In this document: one piece after another, positions 24,121 to 36,281 of the stretch
Position numbering within the stretch: position 1 is the stretch's first letter
Layout: each line of letters begins with the position of its first letter
Assembly: GCA_903813345.2 (NCBI GenBank)
Contig: CAIIXF020000001.1
Coordinates: forward strand, 49,247,885 to 49,311,884
Direction: 5' to 3'
From: Owenia fusiformis
Lineage: Eukaryota > Annelida > Polychaeta > Sabellida > Oweniidae
DNA length: 64,000 bases
Translations under genes and position numbers: made by a program
The notes under the pieces: model-generated
What the model saw: only the letters and a program-made list of their open reading frames with translations
The model's database searches: none
What the model was told of the DNA's origin: nothing

Positions 24121-25800
24121 CAGATGAGCTAGATATTTTTCAAATGTCCTTAACTCAAATCGGGGATGAGAGAGGATCCCTCAAAGTGGCACCATGTGTG
24201 CGTTTGACATGAAAATACGAGCCAACCTCTTTACAAACTAAACAGATGAGTTAGATATTTTTCAAATGTCCTTAACTCAAATTGGGGATGAGAGAGGGTC
24301 CCTCAAAGTGGCACCATATGTGCGTTTGACATGAAAATACGAGCCAACCAATTTACACGCTAAACAGATGAGCTAGATACCTTTCAAATGTCCTTAACTC
24401 AAATCGGGGATGAGAGAGGATCCTTCAAAGTGGCACCATATCTGCGTTTGACATGAAAATACGAGCCAACCTCTTTACACGCTAAACAGATGAGTTAGAT
24501 ATTTTTCAAATGTCCTTAACTCAAATCGGGGATGAGAGAGGATCCCTCAAAGTGGCACCATATCTGCGTTTGACATGAAAATACGAGCCAACCTCTTTAC
24601 ACGCTAAACAGATGAGTTAGATATCTTCCAAATGTCCTTAACTCAAATTGGGGATGAGAGAGGGTCCCTCAAAGTGACACCATATGTGCGTTTGACATGA
24701 AAATACGAGCCGACCTCTTTACACGCTAAAACAGATGAGGTAGATACCTTTCAAATGTCCTTAACTTAAATTGGTGGCACCATATGTGCGTTTGACATGA
24801 AAATACGAGCCAACCACTTTACACGCTAAACAGATGAGTTATATATTTTTCAAATGTCCTTAACTCAAATCGGGGATGAGAGAGGATCCCTCAAAGTGGC
24901 GCCATATCTGCGTTTGACATGAAAATACGAGCCAACCTCTTTACACGCGCTAAACAGATGAGTTAGATATCTTTCAAATGTCCTTAACTCAAATTGGGGA
25001 TGAGAGAGGATCCCTCAAAGTGGCACCATATCTGCGTTTGACATGAAAATACGAGCCAACCACTTTACACGCTAAACAGATGAGCTAGATATCTTTCAAA
25101 TGTCCTTAACTCAAATTGGGGATGAGAGAGGATCCCTCAAAGTGGCACCATATCTGCGTTTGACATGAAAATACGAGCCAACCACTTTACACGCTAAACA
25201 GATGAGCTAGATACCTTTCAAATGTTCTTCACTCAAATTGGTGGCTCCATATGTGCGTTTGACATGATAATACGAGCCAACCTCTTTACACGCTAAAACA
25301 GATGAGCTAGATATCTTTCAAATGTCCTTAAATCAAATTGGTGGCATCAGCTATGCGTGTGGATGAGAGAGGACCCCTCAAAGTGGCATCATATGTGCGT
25401 TTGACATGATAATACGAGCCGACCTCTTTTCACGCTAAAACAGATGAGATAGATACCATGTCCTTAGCTCAAATTGGTGGCACCATATGTGCGTTTGACA
25501 TGATAATACGAGCCGAGCTCTTTACACGCTAAAACAGATGAGCTAGATATCTTTCAAATGTCCTTAAATCAAATTGGTGGCATCAGCTATACGTGGACGA
25601 GAGAGGGTCCCTCAAAGTGGCACCATATGTGCGTTTGACATGATAATACGGGCCGAGCTCTTTACACGCTAAAACAGATGAGCTATTTCAAATGTCCTTA
25701 AATCAATTCGGTGGCATCAGCTATTCGTGTGGATGAGAGGGAACCACTTAAAGGTGGCACCAAATGTGCGTTTGACATGATAATACGATCCGAGCTCATC
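24121..25800. repeat. 122-bp satellite array, about 14 units
   Basis: Starting points ('cagatgag') at 24121, 24243, 24365, 24487 and 24609 are exactly 122 bp apart. Later units are 97-145 bp because a segment containing 'ggggatgagagag' is lost or rearranged. Conserved blocks are 'tttcaaatgtccttaactca' and 'gcgtttgacatgaaaatacg'; units from about 25250 onward carry 'gacatgataatacg' instead, so the array has two subfamilies. It lies within the PDE11A intron. Confidence 0.93.
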
Positions 25801-26795
25801 AAGCCGTTTACGACGAACAACCTGAAATAAACATGTCTGAGTTGATCTATGTGTATCCCTACTTAACCAACACTGAGCCGTGTCACGTAAATTAATATTG
25901 TCATGAAAATCCAACACTGAATGCTCAAAGTGTTCAGTAATTCATTTAGAGATGCATTCTATCAGATTATGGTTAAAAATCAATGCATACTTTTAGCTTG
26001 ATTGGCAGAAAAATCATTTCGAGTTCTAGTTATCTACAGCAAAATAAATCTTCCAGCGCGAACCGTTAAATATCAGCTACAGATTCAATTCATTCTTTTT
26101 TAGTTATCATCTTGACGTTCAGATTGGGTGTACTTTAGTACAGTACTTTGCAATTTGAGATTTATATTGCTGATTTTATCCTGGATCTTATATCTCCATT
26201 TGTAGGCTATAGCTGTGTATATGATTCTTTAAAGTTTTTCATCCAAATTTTTTTGAGAGTTGAGATAATATGTCATCAAAATGGAGGTAATGGCCCTTTT
26301 TCCATATACCTTTGAAATCTCGTTAAAGTCTCGTTTTGAATGTGATTTTAGGAGATCTGCATTTTTAACCATTAAAGACTAAAATTTTCTTCTATTTGAT
26401 GGCATATTTGAATTTTCTGAATACCTTTCTATCAAAACAACTTTGATTTGCACTGTTATTTACCTTTATTCAAATTCTAATGATTTTCTAGTTGTCTAAA
26501 AAAGGTCGGGCTAAATCCCCATTGATACAATGCTGAAAAACCTTTAAAAGTTCATTTACTCTTACAAGGATCACAATTTTAATGTGAAATCACAATCCAC
26601 ATGTAAATAAGCATACACTTACATTCCAATGGGGTTTTAAGTTGATACAAATGTAATTACTTCTTAAATCAATAAATTAAGTGACCCTGGCAATACATTT
26701 ACATGTATTCAAGCCCTACCATAGCCCTACCAATACCCATAATGCCATTTATTTTCCATCTATATGGGAAAAGGTCAACTGATGATTAAATAAAG

Positions 26796-27290
26796 CCTTG
26801 ACGGCGACTGTGTACGGTCTAACATTTCTGCGGTCAGTAATAATTTCTACGGTCGCCTTAGAATTTCTGCGGTCAGATAATTTAGCAGTCATCTGCTACG
26901 ACAGTCGTAAGGCGTATTTTGATTTTGAGAAGACTTTAAAATTGCACGTTGCCGTGCGGCTGATAAATGATGACACACGGTCAGCGTAGGGCGGCCCTAC
27001 GGCGGGTGTAATTTTTCTCGACAAAGGCCAAGGCAGCGGGAGGGAGCTCTTATGGCGACCCTATGGCCCTCAAATGTCAATTGCAACCCATAAAATCCAA
27101 GAGAAGCCCAAATCGACTCTACGACCGACGTCCAGCCATCGTGGAACCTTTCTGCGGTCTGGCTACAGCCCATTAATTTCTACGATGGCCGCAGAAATGA
27201 AACAAGTTATAACTCCAAGTTATAATTTCTACAGCGAGCCTATAATGGCCTGTAAAAAGCTTTTTTTATTTGCATTAAATTAAATTGGGG
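26796..27290. mobile_element. CpG-rich repeat related to 1618-2062
   Basis: Shares with the 1618-2062 MITE many copies of 'atttctacgg..gcc' and 'tttctgcggtc', and the block 'aagttataactcca(a)gttataatttctac'. The defined terminal repeat is missing, so this is a diverged or truncated family member. ORFs across it follow the repeat and are not supported as genes. Confidence 0.6.
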
Positions 27291-28558
27291 CTTTAGGATG
27301 CAGATTTTTTAAGATTGAAATAGGGGACGTCCATTTTTCCAAATTACTGAAGGATGACCTTAAAATTAAAGCAAAATTATATGATATAAAGTTTGATAAA
27401 CTGTCGAATATTAATAAAGATCAATTCGTCTATGGTATGGTGTTTTACCCCTTTAATTATTGATACAATTTGTATGTTTCTTGGTGTTTTCGCTATGTTG
27501 AGTGTTCCTCTTCTACTTTATGTTTCGCATACTATCTTTAAATATACTCATACAACGCTATGTTAATTACTTATGTCAAAATAAGAGTACGTCAGACATG
27601 ATTATCAAGAAAGAGCGTATACTCGGAGAATGTTTGGAGATATTGAAACCGTTGTCCTGTACCATTTCCAAGGACTTGCCATTTCTAAATGGTACCCTTG
27701 TGCTCGGGATGCTACAATAACATTTATATAACTAATAATCAACTATGACTAGGCCCTATTAGAACATTTTAAAGTTCAGTCCCTACTCGTGTACCATATT
27801 AGATTCCAGATAGTAGTAATAAATAAACTTTGTTTTTCGTTTTAGTTAGAGAACTCATACATAACGCTGCATTCTTCAAAATATTTAAACGATTTTTGAT
27901 CAGTATAAACTTTTGGTATTGCAAAATTAATAGGTCCTTAAAGACGCCGTATTGTTCCATTCAATCCGCTCATTTTCTCTGACTTAAGCAATTAGGATAG
28001 CATTTCAAAGTTCTCTTGTAATCCATAACAATGTTTTAAACTACTCAACAGGGATTTACTGAGGCATTTAAGAGTGACAAATAGACTCCAAAATCGTCAT
28101 TCATCATTCACAAACGGTGTATATATACAGTAAAAAGTATCATGCAATAATATCATATTGTTGTAGGCCGAATCTCGTGCACCTGAAAAGTTTTGAAACA
28201 AAAAGATAGAGAGAGCATGGTATTAAAAAAATATTCGGAAATCATTCAAAATCATAATGAAATTACATGCACAAACACATATTCTTAGATGGCTAAGCAA
28301 ATATATTATATTCCAGCCGATATTTCCCAACAGATGAACTGTTATTTGGGCATAGGTCCAAATTTAATTAGCATGATGTCCTAATACTGGATGTTTTCAA
28401 CAAATTTTAACGAGCCAAAAACACCGGGGTAAAGCAGACCCGATGATGCAATGAGCTTGCTCGGCGGTATCATGACTGTGTAACGGGTCTTAATGTATAA
28501 GTGTGCTCGGCGGTAGGTTCAAATAACGCAGATCCTCAAAGCATGTGCTCATGGTATA

Positions 28559-28818
28559 TTTAAGAAATATAGACCAAAGAGCAGGGTTACTAGTTTCGAA
28601 TAACACCCCGCTGGTCTCGGCACAAACGTTTTCTGTACCCCGAACGACCGAAGGGAGTTATTCGAAACTAGTAACCCTGCTCTGAGGTCTATATTACGAT
28701 TCGAACATGAAAACTCACCAAATTGTTTCGAATATTCATCATGGTCCGCAATTACTACGACCCACCGTTATGACGTCACACATTACACGTATTAACTGGG
28801 TTATTGATCTCGAATATA
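28559..28818. mobile_element. Family F repeat, copy 2, left part
   Basis: Matches 15547-15904 from its first base, but lacks about 70 bp of the right arm of the central hairpin. It breaks off after 'ctcgaatata'; the missing end continues at 31306-31366. The copy is therefore split by about 2.5 kb of later insertions. Confidence 0.8.
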
Positions 28819-28941
28819 TTTTTTATTTTATTTTATTTTATTTATTTATTACAGTGTCACCCGTAATTATACGGCCAGCCTCCAAAGGCTTATGAGACAC
28901 AATTACAATCATATTATAAGCAGATAAGTCAGAATTAACAC

Positions 28942-30807
28942 TTACTTTAATCTATCTTTAGCCTCCAAAGACAAAAGCAAAAAATTTGAAACATATTTAC
29001 AGAGTGATTTAGAATTCAATAAGTACATTGTTTTCTTTTCATTATCACAAGACTCAAATAGATCATCTATACCTTTTACTTTACAAAACATTTCCTCTCT
29101 TAATTTATGATTAACTTTACACTTGAATAAAAAATGAAACTCATCACCTATTTCATTCTTACATTGCCTACAATATCTCTCTTGACTTGGTATATTCTGC
29201 CACCTACCCGTTTCAATCTCTAAAGGTAAAGTGCCAGATCGAAATTTAGCTAAAACAGATCTTTGTTTTCTACTCAAAAAATTACAAAATAAATATTCAG
29301 ACCTTTGAAAAGATAATTTAAAGCTCTTATAAAAAGTCAATTTTCTTTTTTCCCTAATTGTCTCCAACCATTGAGTTTCATGTAATTTCATTAATTTTCC
29401 TTTCATTTGATTCACAAATTTTTTAAAATCTTTACATTTTTTCATATCATCATACATATTCAGCATGTCAACACTTTTACATATGCTCTGGATTTCTTCG
29501 TTCCAGGTAAAATCACATTTCAATTTGGCTAAGCTTAAATCCCATCTAAATGCTTTCTTTGCCATATTGGCCTCTTCACAATTAACAACTAATCTATACA
29601 ATAATCGAATACCTTCTATATAATGTCTTATATAATTTGGGGTCCATCCACACTCGCCTTCTAAAAAGCTGATAGGGCATTTTTTACTGACACCCAAGAA
29701 GGTCCTTATGGCATTAAATTGTATTTTATTGGTAAAACTATGAGTTTTTCTATGCAGACCCCAGATTCCAGATGCATAATCCATTACCGATGCGACTGTG
29801 CTGTGATATAATTTTGTGTAAATATCAAAGTGTAAACCTTTCAATTGTAGGTACTTTGACCTCATAGCTCCAAGCGCTTTACTTCCAGAATAACTTACTT
29901 TTTCAGCAGTTAAGGAAAAATCTAAGTTATATGTAATATCTATACCAAGATAGTGATACTTATCTGTTACATCAAGTGAAGATTTACCATATTTGAACTC
30001 TAAACTTTCAAAGTTTTCATATTTCTTCTTTGATACCACCATCACCTTGGTTTTATCAGTATTAATTTTCAACTTCCAAGTATTTGACCAACGATATAAT
30101 GTATCTATCTGTTTTTGCAAACCATCTTTACTACTCCACTGGTGATCCACTCGATTACGCTGGTTACCAAAACGAACCGTTTTGGTAACAAAATGTCGGA
30201 ACATCCGGAAGGTACGATTTTTCTCGTTTCCTTATTTTACACTTGTAGGCAGAATTCCCACGACATTTTTTAACACAAACGTGTATCAGTATCATATGTT
30301 TAAGAAAGTGTACATATTTGCGAACAAATAGTTCAGTAGACAAAAGAATCGTCGATTTACTTCCTCACTTAAGTTACATAAACGGTTTGGGTTAAAAGTG
30401 CAGATCTTAACTGTTTTTCGAAAAACCGTTTATGTAACTTAAGTGAGGAAGTAAATCGACGATTCTGTTGTCCTCTGAGCTATTTTTTCGCAAACATGTA
30501 CATTTTCTAAAACATATGATACTGATGCACGTTGTGAGAAAAAACGTCGTGGGGATTCTGCCTACAACGCGTGAAATAAAGAAAAAAGAAAAATCGTGCC
30601 TTCGACGTTCCGACATTTTGTTACCAAAACGGTTCGTTTTGGTAACCAGCGTAATCGAGTGGATCACCAGTGTACTCGATATCAAAACAACATCGTCTGC
30701 ATACATTAACAAGCTTAACATGCCTTCATTACCCATGTGTACACCACATTTTAGGTTGTTAATACTTTCACTTAAATCATCGATATAGATAGAAAATAGG
30801 GTCGATG
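28942..30807 (-). pseudogene. Reverse transcriptase ORF remnant, interrupted
   Basis: Two coding blocks. From 30807 to 30673: 'LFSIYIDDLSESINNL' and then LLMYADDVVLIS, the A/YxDD catalytic region. From 30136 to 28942: the thumb and C-terminal part, including 'YHYLGIDI', 'SGSKALGAM', 'DYASGIWG' and the terminal C-x2-C ... GDEFHFLFKC motif, closing in a stop at 28942. Removing the inserted MITE and one copy of its TACTC duplication would restore a continuous frame across the insertion, so the element was intact there when hit. Endonuclease and N-terminal regions are absent. Confidence 0.85.
30137..30672. mobile_element. Palindromic CAC/GTG element, family B, copy 1
   Basis: A 536-bp foldback element with terminal repeats CACTGGTGATCCACTCG and complement. 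The arms extend inward almost to the centre (for example 'gtaacttaagtgaggaagta' near 30434 pairs with its complement near 30356). The target duplication is TACTC (30132-30136 and 30673-30677), inside the LINE coding sequence. No transposase. The second copy is at 50507-50877. Confidence 0.88.
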
Positions 30808-31305
30808 AAAAGAATTTCATCCTGCTTGCAGCGAGAAGACGGACCGGTTCGGGGCAATCTGCCTGCAACGAGAAGACGGACCGGTTCGGGGCAATAGCTG
30901 ATGAAATTCTTTGTCACAAAGTTTGGCATTTTTTATAAAATCAAACGCGCGTCATTGAAACTCACAAGATGTAAAAAGCATGTCATTTACATCATACCTT
31001 GATGGGGAAAAATAGATCTTATATGTTCGAAGTACTAAATAAAAGTTATCGTGAAAATGAGACAGTCGTTCTCCAGAGAAAAGAGCATAAATGCGCATTT
31101 AGAGAGTTTTGGTCCGTTTAAAAATCTGTAAAAAATTGGGGTACTTAAAAGCATCGGGAGGCATCATATATTTCAAATTAGACACGAGGAAGTCAATATT
31201 GAGCAAGTTATGGCTATTTTAAATTCAAATAAAACCGTTAACCCGTACCGGTCCAGCTTTTGACCCGTACCGGTCAATTTTCGTTAGCTGCGTATACCAA
31301 GGGTG
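30808..31305. mobile_element. Half copy of family A palindrome
   Basis: Contains the centre direct repeats and the complete right arm of family A, ending '...taccaagggtg' at 31305. The left arm is replaced by the 5' end of the LINE. The two joined pieces share an 'aaa' at the junction. Confidence 0.85.
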
Positions 31306-31366
31306 CAGCTGAAGCATTGACTTTGTTTACAGTTTATAGAAGGCGTGAATACAGCCATGTTCGAAT
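31306..31366. mobile_element. Family F repeat, copy 2, right part
   Basis: 'cagctgaagcattgactttg ... tacag(c)catgttcgaat' is the terminal block of the family F element, matching 15846-15904, and is the displaced end of the copy beginning at 28559. Confidence 0.8.
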
Positions 31367-33566
31367 CGTGTTTTAACACCCGTGAAAAACGAAACAAGGA
31401 AGTGTTAACCCTGATAACTGTAAACGTTTACAGACACTTACAGTGTACATATAAGCAGACACAATCAAGCGATCGTATGCACTCGACCAACCAAATCAAT
31501 AGATTGATTGATGGCATTGAAATTGAATCGGAAAAAATTCATTTCGGTCGTCACTGTAGTACGTCATAAATATTTCGTTATTAACTGAAAAAACCCATTT
31601 ACAACAATAAGTGATCTAATCTATTGTATAGAGCAAAGCTGGTTAAAAAATTTTAAAAGACAATATCTTAATCTAGACATAGTAGTTTGGGTTCTTAAAA
31701 TCTTCTTTTCCTTTCTGTGATTACTGCCACATAACATCTTTAATTCTTGTGATGCTACAGTGCTTATTCAATTTTCTCCAACACTATCCTCCAAAGATCG
31801 TGTCTAGTGACTACCTTTAAAGGTGCAACAATGAGTGCAGAGGGGCCTTTCAACAATCATGGACCAGTGTCAAAATATATTTCAGTTCGGTTATTTCTTC
31901 AAGACTAACATATATATTTTATTATTATCAAAGAATCCCCTTGGGTGAACATTATTTCAGCTGAAATTCCTCTTGAAACATGGTGAATCTTAAAAATCTA
32001 CTAAGTGGGACTCCCTCTCTAGAAGCTTTGAACTGGATTTACACTTCTTAATGCTGAAATTGATAGTTTGTACATACATTTTAAGAAAAAAGCTATGTCA
32101 AAGAAGATGTTTAGCCAAATGTTGCCCTGATAGCTCAGAAAAAGTAAAAAAATTCGAATTTTCTCTCTACAGGCCTTGTTGCCCCTTTAATCAGCTTTCC
32201 TTTATACAACCTTTACAATGCAAATGCACCGTCAGCATTATTAACAGCGATCCTTTTTCAGCAAAAATTAATGATGTGATTTAGGTCTGTAGATGCATGA
32301 CCAGCTGCCTGCCTCGTCCAGATACCCAGAGGGACAGACTCGCATACAAATACATTATTGTAAATACAGCTAGGTACTTGGCAGACATGTTTTTACGTAG
32401 CTCAAAAGAGTCAACATACTGTGAGAGATTTACCAGCAATAGAATTATACTTTTCCAGCAAAATGCTAAATTGATTCTTCTGGGCGGTAAAACCAATGTT
32501 ATTACCAATAATGTTATTTAATTCGAGTTACACGTTTGGGAAATGGGTTTCCCAATCACAATCAATAAATAACAAATAACAATACCGGTAATTTGCACCT
32601 GTCAAACCTTGTGTTTGTTTTTTCAAATACAATATATTGGGAATACAAACAACAAATCATTCTAATGTTTTACTTATTGCAAGTATTTTGTTTCATCAAG
32701 CATGAGTTGGTCACATTGGACTTCAAATTAAAGCAGCATTAAAAAGGGTTCTATGAAGAATGGAAAAGGTTTCGAAAAGTATGCAGATGTTTCCCGTTTA
32801 GGTAGTAAGGAGTTTTCTTTCATCTTGACATGTATTTTCTAGACTGAAAAAAGAACCGTGGGTACTCGGCTCACGTGGTGAAACCCGCCATTTTGAAATG
32901 AGGCGCCATGTCAGACAGACGGACGGAGTCTAACAAGAGTCTAACTAGTCGTTCATTTCTCCTAAGATGTCCTGTTAACCAGACACTTAGTAGCATGTTA
33001 GGACTGACAGATTAAGTACTTGCTGCCTTAACGCTTTTTGACGTGCAAAAGTCGTTTAAAAAGTTATCATGCCCCCTTCTAAGGATTCTAGAATTGTAAT
33101 TTTATCGCTCTAGACGTAATATGTTTTGTATTGGCAGTGTGCATAATACGATTAGATGTAATCAGATCAGTAATAGCACATTTAGAACTGAAAATCAAGG
33201 TTGACATTGACCACGTCTTTCCCTCTCAAACATTACAAAAATCGGCGATCATTTTAAGAAATATCAATGGTACTCATACCCTTTCGTTTACCCCATATTC
33301 TTGACCCGATACCAGAAGAACACAAAACTGAAAACATTTATGGAAGTGTTGTTTGAATATTCAATCTTCGTTCAAATTGAAAGTTACAATCCGGGAAGAT
33401 CTTACACATTCGTTGTGTAAGAATAAGGCAGTAAGTAACCTGTAAAACTGGGCATAAGACAATTTACAGACGGCATTGTGGAAAATAACGCAAGTCATGT
33501 ATGAGATAAGATCCACTCAGAAATCTCGAAGATTTCAGACTTCTCTTATGTATCGTTCATCCCAAC

Positions 33567-33835
33567 AATCATCTAATGAGGTTAATTCTTCTATCTTTGG
33601 CGTGAAAGTGGAGGACTTCAGACCACTCTCTCGTCTCCTTTTGTTTATAAAATGAGATACTGTTCCTGACATGGCACAATGAAATTATTCCAACGACAAC
33701 CTATTATTCCATTGTGCTTCATTGTGCCATGTCAGGAACAGTATCTCATTTTATAAACAAAAGGAGACGAGAGAGTGGTTTGAAGTCTTCCCCTTTCACG
33801 ACAAAGATAATAGAATTAACCTAATTAGATGAATC
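33567..33835. repeat. Near-perfect 117-bp inverted repeat beside exon 1
   Basis: Arms 33567-33683 and 33718-33835 are complementary over about 117 bp with few mismatches ('gacgagagagtgg' and similar blocks), separated by about 34 bp. It lies 48 bp downstream, in the direction of transcription, of the donor of the PDE11A start-codon exon. In the pre-mRNA it would form a long hairpin. Flanking duplications were not found. Confidence 0.85.
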
Positions 33836-33882
33836 TTTTCTTCGTCTTAGATATAATATTAAGTTTTCAATCTGACACTTAC

Positions 33883-34704
33883 CTGACTCGCTCTGTCGAT
33901 ATTCACTGTCAGACCTGTCTCTGCAACATATCCAATAATCCCTTGGCCCCATGGAACTTTCACAACATTGTCTCCATAGTTACTTGGCAGGGTACTCGTA
34001 CCTGCACACATATCAAACACCTTTGATACAAGTTCGCTCTTTCCTTGCTTCTTTTCCACCAGAAATAAAGAGCTCCCCTGAGCATCTAATAGGATCTGAA
34101 TATTGTTAACAATCTTTCCACTGAGATTTCTTAGATCTAGTTCATGGGAGATTTCTTTTACTATTTCTAAAAAGAATTCCTTTTCATTGAACCCACGAAG
34201 TTCTCTTTTGAACTCCTCATCCTTGCTAGCATATCTTGGTAAACGTATCTTAGATGAAATAAGCATGCTAAGCATGTTCACTGAAGTTGGCGGCAGTGAG
34301 AGGAACTGTCTCATCCCCTTTAAACTACTCCTCCGTTTTTCTATTGTAGACTCCACACTGGTGGACGTTGTGGTTGGATCAAAGGTTCTAAATGTATTTC
34401 GTGTTTTGGATCTGGCGTAATCATGTCTCAAATGTTTCTTTGAGTTGCTCCTCCTATGGGAAATATCCTTGTCAGAGAAGAAACCATTGTCTGTGACTGT
34501 TGGTGAGGCAGGACTTCCGCTGTCTCTGGACATAGAACCCCTTTTGCCTGAAACATACTCCTGTAGAGTATGAAACCCATGTGATATCAACCACTTGTTG
34601 ATGAGTAAGATATCAGCTTTTTTCACAAAGTACTCCTGCATACACTCTGTATTTTTATCCAACCATTCTTGTACCTGGGCGAAATCTATACCTAGCGTCC
34701 CCAT
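33883..34704 (-). CDS. PDE11A: PDE11A exon with start codon (N-terminus and GAF-A)
   Basis: 822 nt, 274 codons, of dual-specificity cAMP/cGMP phosphodiesterase 11A, the enzyme that hydrolyses both cyclic nucleotides. The start at 34704 (MGTLGIDFAQVQEWLDKN) aligns with the N-terminus of long PDE11A isoforms. The frame also opens at a GTG 27 nt upstream, but an in-frame stop lies just beyond, and only the ATG fits the family. Features: helical N-terminal segment (about 1-50); serine-rich linker with basic sites (RRSNSKK about 84-90, KRRSSLKGMRQFLSLPP about 123-139) where long PDE11A has its PKA/PKG sites; GAF-A from about residue 175, with SLFLVE and WGQGIIGYVAETG. The donor CAG|gtaagt is phase 0. 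The next exon is 27 kb away at 6860. GAF-B and the catalytic domain lie outside the window. Confidence 0.92.
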
Positions 34705-34943
34705 GACTGATGCTAAAGCTACCCGATGCACGTATAGCGTACACTGCTATGCTACCTGTACTCCGAATCAATTGCCTGTTGAAACCGCCGAGAAAAGCAT
34801 ATCGAATACTCTCATGCTGAAAATACAATAATGAACTACTTTAGTGTATTATATTGATACAATAAAGTATAGTAATTAAATGCATTACAAATTACATTAA
34901 TGGCGCAGGAATACAGAGATGTATCATGAGAGCGTTACAAGTT

Positions 34944-35387
34944 CACACCGGAATAGCCTGACAACGGTAAAGTCAGATACCGTTTTCACAAATGGCGAAC
35001 ATAACTGTCGCTTCAATTAGATTTTCATGAGCTGTATGTTTTATGAAACACCTAGACTAAATTCCTTTGGAACAACAAACAATCAAAGTGTCTTTGTACA
35101 GTTAATTATGTTCTACCATCGAAATAAAGTCTTTAATTTAACCCATGATTCAGATTCCGTTGTCATTGATGATATCGAAGACGCTATATTGTGGCTATTC
35201 ACGACCCAATTTGAAATTGGGATTTCATTTAATACATCATCACAAGAGCTTAATACATGCACAGCATTAGCGACGATAAAATCCCATGAAATGAGGACCA
35301 AGTGATTATAGAATTAAGGCGACGGTTGTGTCCGCCATTTGTGACAACGGTATCTGACTTTAACCCTCGTCAGGCTATTCCGGTGTG
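34944..35387. mobile_element. Palindromic CAC/GTG element, family C
   Basis: A 444-bp element with 19-bp perfect inverted ends (CACACCGGAATAGCCTGAC) continuing as imperfect arms of about 70 bp, flanked by the 5-bp duplication AAGTT (34939-34943 and 35388-35392). It sits about 240 bp upstream of the PDE11A start codon, so it may be in the 5' UTR, promoter or first intron. No coding capacity. Confidence 0.85.
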
Positions 35388-35392
35388 AAGTT

Positions 35393-36281
35393 GATTTTAT
35401 GAAGCTGTAGTGTTCTGGGTACTTGCGCTCTTTGAGAGGCAAAAATAAGAGTAACAGAACTAAGTTGGTTCGTTGTTGGCTATATAATATGATGACGTAA
35501 TTCTATTATAAATTACATAATGTTATTTAACAATACATTTGCCGATAGGACTAACAACCGCCAATAGCTGACTACGGCAGCTAGCCCAAACAAATGTGAA
35601 TTCAGGTGTTGTTGAAAGGTGCTTATTGTTAAAAACATCCAATAAAGTTTTGACTTTACGATGATGATGCTTTGACAGGAATATATTATGTAGTATATTG
35701 TTATCCGGCAAAAAGTTTTAAAAATATAGATATCCCTTTTTCAATTGTAATAAATGTGGACATGTCTGCATCGATGTTATCGATAGCTTCTGTTGTACAT
35801 GTTCTAATATCTTTTCTGTCACAGGCACACTCCGATCTATTCTTGTTGTCACTTTAAAATGTCCACCTTCATTATACGAATCTTCAATCTTGAGGAGGGG
35901 AATGTCAGACATGTTGGACAACTATTCCCACAGAAATAGTATTCTGTTAAAATCTTTAATTGGTGACCAAGGAGTATGGATCTTTGTATTTTAATTCTAT
36001 TTCGATTATTTACTATCTATATCCAGTTTTGCGACAAAGGGAATTTTCGATGTTATTTTGTTTCATTAATTTATTAGGAATATACAAGTATAGAACTGCT
36101 ACCTAGCGCCAGTGGCATTATAGGCTAGCATTATTAGGAAAATTCCAAAAAGGTATTTTCGATGAGAACCACTTTAAGAATACCATGGTGCAAAATTTTT
36201 TGTTCAGCCGTGCAAAACTGGCACAGTTCTGATTTTGAAAGTGAATAACTTATTAATAAAGAAAATCTAAAGACACACAAT
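35393..36281. other. No gene recognised
   Basis: Upstream flank of PDE11A. Only short ORFs on both strands, without domain signatures; no repeat structure noticed. Confidence 0.5.

Larger units (their letters stand above)
28819..30807 (-). mobile_element. 5'-truncated non-LTR retrotransposon (LINE)
   Basis: The minus-strand copy ends at 28819 in an A-rich simple tail (TAAA repeats; seen as 'tttattttatttt' on the plus strand). It retains the C-terminal half of the reverse transcriptase protein, including the catalytic YADD block, plus a C-terminal Cys/His motif. It is 5'-truncated at about 30807, where it meets a half copy of family A. A family B MITE (30137-30672) is inserted just after YADD. 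It sits in the sense orientation within the PDE11A intron. Confidence 0.88.
6861..33882 (-). other. PDE11A intron 1, about 27 kb, packed with repeats
   Basis: Bounded by CAG|gtaagt at 33883/33882 and tttcag|GAC at 6861/6860 (minus strand). It contains nearly all the transposons and satellites listed between 7 kb and 33.8 kb. The LINE copies lie in the sense orientation of the gene. One candidate cassette exon is at 23316-23390. Stretches inside the intron where I see nothing specific: 7936-8390, 9490-10259, 10884-12199, 13051-15546, 15905-16571, 16873-17250, 19291-20002, 20090-20759, 25801-26795, 27291-28558 and 31367-33566. Confidence 0.8.

Noticed and set aside
28819-30807. LINE ORF as a functional host gene
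   Set aside because: It is 5'-truncated, interrupted by a MITE and ends in a simple-repeat tail, as expected for a dead retrotransposon copy.
34705-34731. GTG codon as alternative start of PDE11A
   Set aside because: Animal genes rarely start at GTG, an in-frame stop lies just upstream, and family similarity begins at the ATG at 34704.
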